Source of the DNA: Nostocales cyanobacterium LEGE 11386
Lineage (GTDB): Bacteria; Cyanobacteriota; Cyanobacteriia; Cyanobacteriales; Nostocaceae
Reading direction: 5' to 3'
Length of the DNA: 63,964 bases
NCBI GenBank assembly: GCA_015207155.1
Contig: JADEXK010000034.1
Coordinates: forward strand, 1 to 63,964
Positions 43,030 through 51,371 of the stretch are shown here, piece after piece (the first letter of the stretch is position 1; every line of letters starts with the position of its first letter). The position numbers were made by a program, and so were the translations under genes. The notes beneath the pieces are model-generated. The model was not told the origin of the DNA and ran no database searches. It saw only the letters and a program-made list of their open reading frames with translations.

Positions 43030-43701
43030 GTGTTTCCCCTCTATGACGAAAACCCGACGCGAATCACCCCGTATTTCACTTACGGGTTGATTGGAATGAA
43101 TATTTTAGTTTTTCTTCATGAAGTGAGTTTGTCCAGTGAACAATTAGAGCAATTCTTCCGAATGTATGCGGTGATACCACGAGAGTTAACCACTAACTTT
43201 GCCGAGGAGTGGACTACGTTATTTACGTCACAATTCTTACATGGTGGTTGGTGGCATCTGATCTCAAATATGGTATTTCTCTGGGTCTTTGGTAATAATA
43301 TTGAAGACCGCTTGGGTCACTTCAAGTATCTAATTTTTTATCTGAGTTGTGGTGCTTTAGCCGCCTTGTGTCAGTGGTTCATTGCTATGGATTCGACAAT
43401 TCCTTCATTGGGAGCAAGTGGTGCGATCGCTGGAGTTTTAGGTGCATACATTATCCGGTTTCCCCAATCGAGAATTTTGACTTTAGCCTTTTTGGGTTTT
43501 TTCGTCACGACAATTAGAATTCCCGCAATGATTCTGATCGGAATTTTCTTTATCCAGAATGTGATATCCGGTCTAGCCAGCCTACAAGCAGCTGCCAATA
43601 TGAGTGTAGAAACAGGCGGAGTTGCTTACTGGGCACACATTGGTGGCTTTGTTTTTGGAGTGATTCTTGGCCCGTTATTTGGGTTATTTAGGCGCGACTA
43701 A
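43030..43701 (+). CDS. rhomboid-family intramembrane serine protease (copy 2)
   Basis: A 223-residue rhomboid with Ser 130 (SLGASGAIAGV) and His 203 (YWAHIGGFVFG). It matches copy 1 along its length (DNNPTKITPYVTYGL / DENPTRITPYFTYGL), lacking an insertion after AVIPRELTTNF. The start is GTG at 43030. Both copies keep all active residues, so the duplication has not decayed; different substrates or expression could explain their retention. A bidirectional hairpin follows at 43707. Confidence 0.9.
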   Translation: MFPLYDENPTRITPYFTYGLIGMNILVFLHEVSLSSEQLEQFFRMYAVIPRELTTNFAEEWTTLFTSQFLHGGWWHLISNMVFLWVFGNNIEDRLGHFKYLIFYLSCGALAALCQWFIAMDSTIPSLGASGAIAGVLGAYIIRFPQSRILTLAFLGFFVTTIRIPAMILIGIFFIQNVISGLASLQAAANMSVETGGVAYWAHIGGFVFGVILGPLFGLFRRD

Positions 43702-43706
43702 ATAAA

Positions 43707-43746
43707 ATGGGTGAATAGGTAATCGCTTATATTACCCTTCACCCAT
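43707..43746. terminator. hairpin between rhomboid 2 and the polysaccharide operon
   Basis: ATGGGTGAATAGGTAAT (43707-43723) pairs with ATTACCCTTCACCCAT (43731-43746), apart from a small bulge. It lies between convergent genes and can serve both. Confidence 0.75.
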
Positions 43747-43765
43747 GACAGTATTATGGAGGAAA

Positions 43766-45928
43766 TTAGTTGTTGTTGGCACTAGCTGAAACTTCTTCTA
43801 CCATTCCTGATTCCTCAGATGAAATTTCAATAGGCTGAGGGGATGAAACGAGAATATCAGCACCGTTGATAATACCTCCCAGCAACCCTAGTTCATACTC
43901 AACTAATTGATCTATAGCTTCTCCCAACATATTTTCTTGTGTATAGTTTGGCCGTGCAACTAATACTATGCCATCGCTATAGGGTTGGATTAACAAAGGA
44001 TCATTAGATAAACTGAGAGGATTAGTATCTAAAATCACTAAATCAAAACGTTCCCGGACATCCTTCATCAGCCGTTGCATTTCACTTGATTCAATCACAG
44101 CAGCAGATTGACGTACAGGGCCAGGGCTGGGAATAATATAGAGATTTTCTACATCAGGAACCATCCGGACGCACTCACTTAGTCTTGCATAATAGCGCAG
44201 GGGTTCAATAGTAGCCTCATTATCGGGAGTTACGTTCAGGGATGCAGCGCGAGATGGCGATCGCAAATCTGTTTCGATAATCAAGGTTCGTTTACCTGCA
44301 CGGGCGGATGCTATACCCAAGTTATAAGCACTCACCGTCTTACCTTCTTGACTGCTAGTGCTAGTAATCAACAATACCTTCAAGTTTTTACCACCAATGC
44401 GGCGCAAATTACTGCGAAACTTTTCATAAAACTCCAAATAAGGAGAATCTGGGGAAAGAATTACAGGTACGGCTTCTTTATCTAAATCATCTACAGGCAT
44501 TAAAGGCAATTCTCCCAACAGGGCAGTTTCCCTTTGCCTGAAGCTGTCGCGGATGTCTTCCTTGGTTTTGAAGGTTCCTTCCAAAGACCCCAATAAAAAT
44601 ACGACCCCACCGCCAACCAACAATCCCAAGAAACCACCAACACCCAAGGTGAGAGGTACACTTCTAGCTTGTTTGGCATCAGTCACCACGTTGGGGATTC
44701 TGGCAACTGTTAAGCTACTGATTGTTTCAGCTTCTGCGGTTCTGGCATCAGTTAACTTCGCCTGCATTTGGTCAAAAACAGCTTTTTTGAGTCCCACCTC
44801 TTGTTCCAAGCGCGATCGCTCTAGTTGCTTATTAGGTATTTGGGAATACTCCTGCCGTAATCGCTCTTCTTCTCTAATTTGTTGAGCTAATTGTTGTTCT
44901 AATGTCTCTCTTTGGGTTTCCAAACCTACCATCTGGTTTGCTAGCTGTTGCCTAGCTGGATCTAAGCTGCTTCGTTCGCGAATACCAGAAATATTCCCAG
45001 GTAAAGGCGCTGCTGTACCACCACCCCCTACTACCTCAGTTGCCCGTTGTTGCAGTAATTCTTCAATTGATTGTTTTTGACGCTGCAACTGAATCATCGT
45101 TGGGTGTTCAGGTCGTAAATCTTTACTAAGTAAAGTGATTTGAGATTCAGCTTGGTAAATTTGCGATCGCAAGTTGGCCAGAATGGGATCGGCACTCAAA
45201 GCCGAAGAAACATAAGCTTGGCCAACATTTAAACCCAACTTTTCTTGTAAACTGCGAATTTGGGCATCAATTCCCGCAATAGTTAGTTGGATTAACCGTT
45301 GCTGATTTTGACTGTTAGTTACTGCACCCAATAAACTACCATTCTCGGCTGCCAATATTGCCGGACGCTCTCGGCGATCATACTGTTCTAGCTTCTGCTC
45401 TGCTCCTTCAAGTTCTGACTTAGCCTGCGGTAAACGCTCATTAATTTTTTGAATAATTGCTTTTAATCGCTCAGTATTAATATCACCGCTCAAATTGATC
45501 ATGGCTTGCATTAATTCCTGCAATACCTCTTGAGCACGCTTAGGGTCAGTATCTTTATATTTCAACTCAATGATTGTCGATTGAGCTTCTGCAGGATTGC
45601 TTCTATTCGGTAGACGAAGGGCAACATTTGTCCCAATCGTTGCTGGTTTAAGATTAACTTTCGTTGCTACAGTTTCGACAATCTGGTCTGATAGCAAAAC
45701 TTGTTGAGTTAGTTCCTGTCCTTGTTGCTGAATTTCACTACCAGTTGCTGAGAACGAAACTGGTGGACGAGTGTAGGTAAGTGCGCCGTCTGCTATGTAG
45801 CTGGGTGGTGGTTCTGGCTGTATAGCTACCACTGTTGAACCCGCTACAACTAAAGCGAAGCTGGCTAATCCAATCCACTTGTATTTTTCAAAAGCAATAA
45901 TATAGCGCTTGACAATTGGTGGAGTCAT
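43766..45928 (-). CDS. Wzc-like polysaccharide chain-length/tyrosine-kinase protein
   Basis: A 720-residue inner-membrane protein. Transmembrane helices at about 18-36 and 427-448 enclose a periplasmic domain with long coiled coils (150-400), the Wzz/GumC layout. The C-terminal cytoplasmic domain resembles BY-kinases: Walker A SSQEGKT (525-531), a Walker A'-like LIIETDLRSPS (549-559) and LVILDTNPLS. The usual Pro of the P-loop and the acidic pattern of Walker A' are altered, and no C-terminal Tyr cluster exists (it ends SASANNN), so kinase activity is doubtful. It is the last gene of the exosortase/export cluster and probably controls chain length of an exported polysaccharide. Confidence 0.85.
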   Translation of the reverse strand: MTPPIVKRYIIAFEKYKWIGLASFALVVAGSTVVAIQPEPPPSYIADGALTYTRPPVSFSATGSEIQQQGQELTQQVLLSDQIVETVATKVNLKPATIGTNVALRLPNRSNPAEAQSTIIELKYKDTDPKRAQEVLQELMQAMINLSGDINTERLKAIIQKINERLPQAKSELEGAEQKLEQYDRRERPAILAAENGSLLGAVTNSQNQQRLIQLTIAGIDAQIRSLQEKLGLNVGQAYVSSALSADPILANLRSQIYQAESQITLLSKDLRPEHPTMIQLQRQKQSIEELLQQRATEVVGGGGTAAPLPGNISGIRERSSLDPARQQLANQMVGLETQRETLEQQLAQQIREEERLRQEYSQIPNKQLERSRLEQEVGLKKAVFDQMQAKLTDARTAEAETISSLTVARIPNVVTDAKQARSVPLTLGVGGFLGLLVGGGVVFLLGSLEGTFKTKEDIRDSFRQRETALLGELPLMPVDDLDKEAVPVILSPDSPYLEFYEKFRSNLRRIGGKNLKVLLITSTSSQEGKTVSAYNLGIASARAGKRTLIIETDLRSPSRAASLNVTPDNEATIEPLRYYARLSECVRMVPDVENLYIIPSPGPVRQSAAVIESSEMQRLMKDVRERFDLVILDTNPLSLSNDPLLIQPYSDGIVLVARPNYTQENMLGEAIDQLVEYELGLLGGIINGADILVSSPQPIEISSEESGMVEEVSASANNN

Positions 45929-46074
45929 GGCAGAGGCATATAAGAATAGGTTTGAACTTAGTCAATCTTCAATAGTTTTGAGTTATTAATCATTATTGAT
46001 CATTCATGTGTTATTAGTCACTCCATTGCGCCATTTTCTATGTCTATTGCTATCAGCCACAAAGGTTGGCAAAC

Positions 46075-47421
46075 CTACCTAGAGCCGCCAAAGTTTTCAA
46101 AGAAATTGAGGAAAGTCCGAATATTGAAAAAAGGCTGAGTAATAGTACTCAAAAAATTAGTAATTCTACTAATCAAATTCCGACCAACAACAATTACATC
46201 ATTATCTTGAAGTGGCACATTTTGAGACGCATCGCCGGAAAGAGCTTTGTTCGCATCCAGTTTTTGGGTAACAGCTTTACCTTGTTCGGGGTCGAAGCGC
46301 ACTAAGGCAATATCCCGGAGGTTAGCCCTATCCAGATTGATTCCCGCTAAAACATCAACAAAATTACTACCATTAGGCAGCGCTTGAGTCACAATTCCAG
46401 ATGCAGAGTAGTTTAAAACCCGGACGCGAATTTGCGGTACAGCCAAGGATGAACGAGCTACTAAGTTGCGATCGTAACCGTCGTCATTACCAATTTCCCG
46501 ACGCGGTACAACTATTGCATCCCCATCTTGTAAACGTAAGCTAGGCAGAGATCCGTCATTCTGCAATACTGCATACAAATCGACAGTTTGTGAAATCACA
46601 GAACCATCAATCAACCTGCGGCGTACTTGTACTTGACGTAGGTCTGCGGCCATCGTAGAACCACCAGCTGTAAATAAAGCTTCACCCACACGAGCTGTTG
46701 AAGAAGTTACAGGATAAATTCCTGGCCGAAATACTTCACCGCTAATGGTCACTTGAACTGGTCGCGGTGATGTCAGTGACACGACCAACATCGGGTCAAC
46801 CAAAATACGACTTAAACTCAAACGAATTTTTTCTTGTGCTTCTTCCAAACTCAAGCCCTGTAGGGACACTGTTCCTACTTGTGGTACTACAATATTGCCT
46901 TCTGGATTAATTTGGGCTTGAAAACTCGAATCTGGACGTTGCCCAGTTAAAGATAAAACTACTATGGGATCAATTACAAAACGATTGAGCAACAACCGAA
47001 TTTTTTCTTGTGCTTCTTCCAAACTCAAGCCTTGCAAGGATACTGTGCCGAGAAGTGGCACTATAATGTTGCCTTCTGGGTTAATTGAAGCTTGAAAACT
47101 TAAATCTGGAAAGCGCTGAACTGAAACGCTAATTGTATCTCCTGGTCCTAAGCGATAGGGGCCAGGAGGGCGCTGAAACACAACGTTAATTACATCTCCT
47201 GGTCCTAGGAGATAGCGGTCGATTTGGGGAGAAATTTCGTTATTGAATCCCTCATTACTAGGGGGTGGTGCAGGAGGTTGCAACAGTGGTTGCATTTCAA
47301 CAGTACCTGACGACTTCCCTGGAGATGGTAAAGGTTGAGCAACAACACTTTGGCCAGGGGTTGTGAACAAAAGGCTTATCTGAAAACTAACAAAGCACAA
47401 GGCGCTAAATGATGCACGCAT
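46075..47421 (-). CDS. Wza-like polysaccharide export protein with duplicated domain
   Basis: A 448-residue secreted protein (signal about 1-29). It contains the outer-membrane polysaccharide export pattern YLLGPGDVINVVF and then YRLGPGDTISVSVQ. The segment INPEGNI(I/V)VP..GTVSLQGLSLEEAQEKIR occurs twice (about 105-160 and 164-220), differing in only a few residues, an internal tandem duplication. Two SLBB-like segments follow (VQVTISGEVFRPGIYPVTS and IRVRVLNYSASGIV). There is no N-terminal lipobox Cys, so it is not a typical Wza lipoprotein. It is encoded between the cyanoexosortase partner and the Wzc-like protein and probably forms the outer-membrane exit channel. Confidence 0.85.
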   Translation of the reverse strand: MRASFSALCFVSFQISLLFTTPGQSVVAQPLPSPGKSSGTVEMQPLLQPPAPPPSNEGFNNEISPQIDRYLLGPGDVINVVFQRPPGPYRLGPGDTISVSVQRFPDLSFQASINPEGNIIVPLLGTVSLQGLSLEEAQEKIRLLLNRFVIDPIVVLSLTGQRPDSSFQAQINPEGNIVVPQVGTVSLQGLSLEEAQEKIRLSLSRILVDPMLVVSLTSPRPVQVTISGEVFRPGIYPVTSSTARVGEALFTAGGSTMAADLRQVQVRRRLIDGSVISQTVDLYAVLQNDGSLPSLRLQDGDAIVVPRREIGNDDGYDRNLVARSSLAVPQIRVRVLNYSASGIVTQALPNGSNFVDVLAGINLDRANLRDIALVRFDPEQGKAVTQKLDANKALSGDASQNVPLQDNDVIVVGRNLISRITNFLSTITQPFFNIRTFLNFFENFGGSR

Positions 47422-47629
47422 ATGAAAACTGGAATCATGGTAAAGCTGAATTCAAAATGAGTCCCACCAAGTGGTTATTTTACTCTGTAAATATTTTAAA
47501 TATCTCCTTGTATGGTGACAGTTTTAACTTTGGATTTCATACTTTAACTAACTTTTAGCCTTGAGAGCAGATTCACAAGTCGGGATAGTTGCCAAATTTA
47601 TGTAAAAATCGACACACTCATGGATTTTT

Positions 47630-48352
47630 CTACAAAGGACCTGCCATTAAGGTAGCTTGTACTGTTTCACCAATAGACTGTGCTACAGTCCAAGTAGTTT
47701 CCACCTGGCCCAAAGGTTCCATAGGAATCATTATGCTTACACTAACCCAAGGAACGCGTTTTTTATGCCATTGTGCCAATTGATCAGCGAGGAACCAGCG
47801 TAAAGGCGATGGATGTCCACCATTTGGTGTAGCATACCATTGCAAGACAGCAAAGGTTTCCTGTGGGGTGGAGACACGAAAGAATCTAGCTTCTACCTTA
47901 GTTTCAGCGTTTGACCCCGACGAAGGGGGTCGTTTGACGGTGAATTGGGCAGAGCGAGATTGAGCTATATCCCATTTTCCCCAACGAGACCTTCCCCAGC
48001 CGTTAATATCAGTCCACTCTACCTCTGGTTGATCCATCGGGCCGTTTTGTGGATGCAAAAGTAATATTGCCTGAGATTGCAATTCTTCGTTCTTGAGAAT
48101 CTGCAATGACCATCTACCTGTGCCAATCTGTTGTTCAGCTTGTTCAATAGTTTGCCAATCAGGAAGATTTAACCCTGTTTTACGTATTTCCCGCAATTCA
48201 TTGAGGCTGGCCACAGGTGGTGGCTGTTTCCATTGCCAACGTCCTGTTATGTATCCAGGAACGCCTCCTATCAGTAATAGCAGTAGTAACAACAAAAGCA
48301 CTACGACATGAGCCAATTGCTTTTCTTTGAAAAACTTAGATAAGGAAATCAT
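47630..48352 (-). CDS. cyanoexosortase B system-associated protein
   Basis: A 240-residue protein with an N-terminal transmembrane helix (about 13-34, VVVLLLLLLLLLIGGV) and a periplasmic domain (WQTIEQAEQQIGTGRWSLQIL, then LLHPQNGPMDQPEVEWTDING). It matches my recollection of the partner protein always found with cyanoexosortase B, and it lies 209 bases downstream of that gene here. Its fold recalls the EpsI-like partners of other exosortases. The role is presumed to be assisting the sorting enzyme or processing its substrates. The identification rests on context as well as sequence. Confidence 0.8.
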   Translation of the reverse strand: MISLSKFFKEKQLAHVVVLLLLLLLLLIGGVPGYITGRWQWKQPPPVASLNELREIRKTGLNLPDWQTIEQAEQQIGTGRWSLQILKNEELQSQAILLLHPQNGPMDQPEVEWTDINGWGRSRWGKWDIAQSRSAQFTVKRPPSSGSNAETKVEARFFRVSTPQETFAVLQWYATPNGGHPSPLRWFLADQLAQWHKKRVPWVSVSIMIPMEPLGQVETTWTVAQSIGETVQATLMAGPL

Positions 48353-48561
48353 TAGTAAAAATTGCTGTATTTACGCAAAATTCTACTTGAAAAAATGACA
48401 CAGTAAGTTCAGTAAATTTTACATTTTTAGCCTGAGTATCTCATCTGATACTCAGTGGAAATGAGAGATAGTATTTAAGCATGGGTGAGCACAGGGTAAT
48501 TTTCTATGAGTCTTTCCTCTTTGCTTTGTCACTATCTCTCTATTTCATCAAGTATATTTTA

Positions 48562-49461
48562 TTACCTTTGGCTTTCCGCTTTTGGCTGTAGTTCTGCATC
48601 TGTGGAAAAATAATCATTCATCCAATTCAGCAAAGGAATTAATAACAGCAGCATACAAGCAGAGTAGAGGTCACCGCCCCAACTGTCATGCAGCCATTTA
48701 AAAGCTGCCTCGCGTCCTGTGCCATGAAAGAAGCTGAGTAAAGTGTTACGAATAATATTGGCAGTAATGCTAATAACGATCGCACAAGATAAAAACCAAG
48801 TAGTAGTGCGGCGTGAGGATAATGCACCTGTCCAATAAAGCAGCATTAAGCTGACATAAAGAGTGGTAAATAACATTTTTAGCCCTGCACAATAAGGGGC
48901 AACTTCCACAATCCTGCCACCTACGTATATATTTATCTCATCAACAATTACTTCCATACCCACTTGATTGAGAATGAAGCCTGCTGTACCTGCAATGAAG
49001 CTTTGCAGAGGTAAGGTGTAGGGAACGAGGAGGTAGGGTATTGCTGTTGGGGTTGCTAAAAATATTAATAGCAGAGGAAATGCTTGTAATCGGCAGCCTG
49101 CTATGCCCTTGAACCACAAGCACAATCCTGCCAAGATAGCCGGAAAGGAGACATTGACCCACTCTGGAATACCGCTAAGATAAAGTATTCCCCCTGTTAC
49201 AAGCAAAACAGCACCCAAAGGATGGGCTGTATCTTGCAGACGTCGCCACTTTTTCCGGTTCATCCAAATGAGGTAAGCGGCAAATGGTAGACCAATAATA
49301 CCGTGGCTAAAATATTCGTGTTCTATACTGATGCTTTTGTTGAGCCAACCATCTAACCAATGTAGTAATAAAGGAGCATAGAGCAGTACTAAAATACCCA
49401 AAATCCCTACATTGAGTAATTGTACAGAGTTTCTGTGTTTAATCTGTTGCTGAAGTGCCAT
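48562..49461 (-). CDS. cyanoexosortase B
   Basis: A 299-residue integral membrane protein with about eight helices. The exosortase catalytic triad is intact: Cys 191 (VAPYCAGLK), Arg 238 (TANIIRNTLLSFF) and His 258 (WLHDSWGG). Exosortases are membrane transpeptidase-like enzymes that process PEP-CTERM proteins during export alongside extracellular polysaccharide. In cyanobacteria the B-type enzyme occurs with a dedicated partner, seen here next door. Upstream is a sugar aminotransferase; downstream are the Wza- and Wzc-like exporters. No PEP-CTERM protein is present in the window, so substrates must be elsewhere. Confidence 0.88.
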   Translation of the reverse strand: MALQQQIKHRNSVQLLNVGILGILVLLYAPLLLHWLDGWLNKSISIEHEYFSHGIIGLPFAAYLIWMNRKKWRRLQDTAHPLGAVLLVTGGILYLSGIPEWVNVSFPAILAGLCLWFKGIAGCRLQAFPLLLIFLATPTAIPYLLVPYTLPLQSFIAGTAGFILNQVGMEVIVDEINIYVGGRIVEVAPYCAGLKMLFTTLYVSLMLLYWTGALSSRRTTTWFLSCAIVISITANIIRNTLLSFFHGTGREAAFKWLHDSWGGDLYSACMLLLLIPLLNWMNDYFSTDAELQPKAESQR

Positions 49462-49544
49462 GATTTTAAATAATTTCCCATTGATAATTTACAAGGTGTT
49501 TCCATGAACCGACGTTAGTTATTTGGCTACTTAACTACTGTAAA

Positions 49545-50711
49545 TTAAATACACAATAACTGTTGTTGTTCGCCACTGAGAGTTGAGGCGATCGCTGTAA
49601 CAACTTGTTGAATTTGGCTATGGCTCAAACCAGGGTACATGGGTAACGATAATATTTGCTTTGCCAGCTGTTCTGCTTGGGGAAAATCTCCCGCTTGATA
49701 GCCTAAGTTGGTAAATGCTGGTTGCAAATGGCAGGGAATTGGATAGTGAATACCAGTTTGAATTCCTAATGCTGAGAGTTGATCCTGGATTCGCTGGCGT
49801 TCTAGGGCACAAGTATCATCAATTTTGATTACATAAAGGTGATATACGTGTCCTGCATCGCTTTGATTTTGCATGGGGATAATTCCCGCAGAGACTAATG
49901 GTGCTAGTTCCAGATCATACTGTTGAGCAATCTTTAAGCGATCGCGATTCCACTGTGGCAAATGTGGTAGTTTTTCTAACAACACTGCTGCTTGCAATGT
50001 ATCTAAGCGACTATTCGTCCCTGATTCCACATGAAAGTATTTTTGAGATGCACCATAATTTCGCAAGCGCACCATCTTTTGGGCTACATCCGCATCACGC
50101 GTCACCAGCATTCCCCCATCCCCAAATGCTCCCAAATTTTTGCTGGGATAAAAACTAAAAGCTGCTGCTGTCCCCACAGAACCTGCGCGATATCCTTCTC
50201 TTTCGGCTAAATGTGCTTGTGCCGCATCTTCAAAAATTAGTAGTTTGTAAGTATCAGCCAAGTCTAATAGCTGCCTTGGTGATACCATTTGACCATAGAG
50301 ATGTACGGGGATAATCGCTTTAGTAGATGGCGTAATTACTTTTGCTGCTGCTTCCAAGTCAATTAAAGCTGTTTGGGGATCGCAGTCTACGAGAATTGGC
50401 TTGGCTCCAGCACGTAAAACTCCGATTAATGTTGCCACAAAGGTATTGGCGGGTAAAATCACCTCATCCCCAGCACCAATATTACACGCTTGCAAACCGA
50501 GGGCGATCGCATCGGTTCCTGATGCAACGCCTACACCATATTCTGTGCCAGACGCTGCTGCAAAAGCTGTTTCAAAATTTGCCAGTGCTTTCCCTAAAAT
50601 AAAATCTCCCTGGGCCAACACAGCCTGGATTGCCTGTTGTAATTGATGTTGAATTGGCTGATGCTGTAAATTAAGGTCTACAAAAGGAATTTTAAGATTC
50701 ATTTTATTCAT
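49545..50711 (-). CDS. DegT/DnrJ/EryC1-type sugar aminotransferase
   Basis: A 388-residue PLP enzyme of aspartate aminotransferase fold type I. It carries FVDLNLQHQPI at the start, GVASGTDAI, FEDAAQAHLAE and the PLP-lysine motif FYPSKNLGAFGDGG. Such enzymes transaminate keto-sugar nucleotides to amino sugars used in surface glycans; the C-3 or C-4 position cannot be told from sequence. AGGAT lies 9 bases from the ATG at 50711, so that start is used; the frame extends to 50732. It heads the co-directional exosortase cluster, suggesting it makes an amino sugar for the exported polysaccharide. Confidence 0.9.
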   Translation of the reverse strand: MNKMNLKIPFVDLNLQHQPIQHQLQQAIQAVLAQGDFILGKALANFETAFAAASGTEYGVGVASGTDAIALGLQACNIGAGDEVILPANTFVATLIGVLRAGAKPILVDCDPQTALIDLEAAAKVITPSTKAIIPVHLYGQMVSPRQLLDLADTYKLLIFEDAAQAHLAEREGYRAGSVGTAAAFSFYPSKNLGAFGDGGMLVTRDADVAQKMVRLRNYGASQKYFHVESGTNSRLDTLQAAVLLEKLPHLPQWNRDRLKIAQQYDLELAPLVSAGIIPMQNQSDAGHVYHLYVIKIDDTCALERQRIQDQLSALGIQTGIHYPIPCHLQPAFTNLGYQAGDFPQAEQLAKQILSLPMYPGLSHSQIQQVVTAIASTLSGEQQQLLCI

Positions 50712-51371
50712 ACTAGTTATCCTGAGAAACACATAACAAATTTTTGCCTATCAATACAAGTCTCTACTGATGAATTAATAGTAAAGTCTGAATAAGATAT
50801 TTATTTATTTGATAAATCTCATGAAATCAAGCAAGTAATTGTTTGTATATTTAAATTTAATTTTTGTATAAAAAAATAAATGCGTATGTAAAAATACTGG
50901 GACAATCAGAATCATATCTGAAAATTTGCATAAATTAAGTACATCTTTTAATTTAAATTTGATACTCATCATGAAAAGTATTTAAAATTGCTGTCTATTT
51001 CGATAACACACATCTACCTTCAAGTAAAAAATAATTCTTAACCGTTACCTTAACACTGACAAAACTTATCTCACGTAAGCCCTAGATTTAAAGCTACATG
51101 ATAGGAAATCCAGATGAAAAATTAGTTCAGTTTTTTATTTCATTCTTTAGCGTTATATTACCCTCATCGAATCTGAAACTAACGCTGTCTGGCAACAAAA
51201 CCTTAAGCAAGCGTGATTACACACTTTGTTTATGAAAAAGTTGTAAAATTTATGCTCCCATCTTGTTTATCAGCAGCCAATTTGGGGAATGCTTAAAAAT
51301 AGAAAACCATAACCCGGAAACAGCGGTTATATAAATTACAAGATCGAGCAATTATCAAGGTAGCGGTGGCA
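50712..51371. other. long AT-rich intergenic region
   Basis: About 660 bases between divergent genes without any convincing coding frame, tRNA or hairpin. It is markedly AT-rich and must hold the promoters of the leftward exosortase cluster and the rightward GAF kinase-like gene; no clear boxes could be fixed by eye. Confidence 0.4.
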
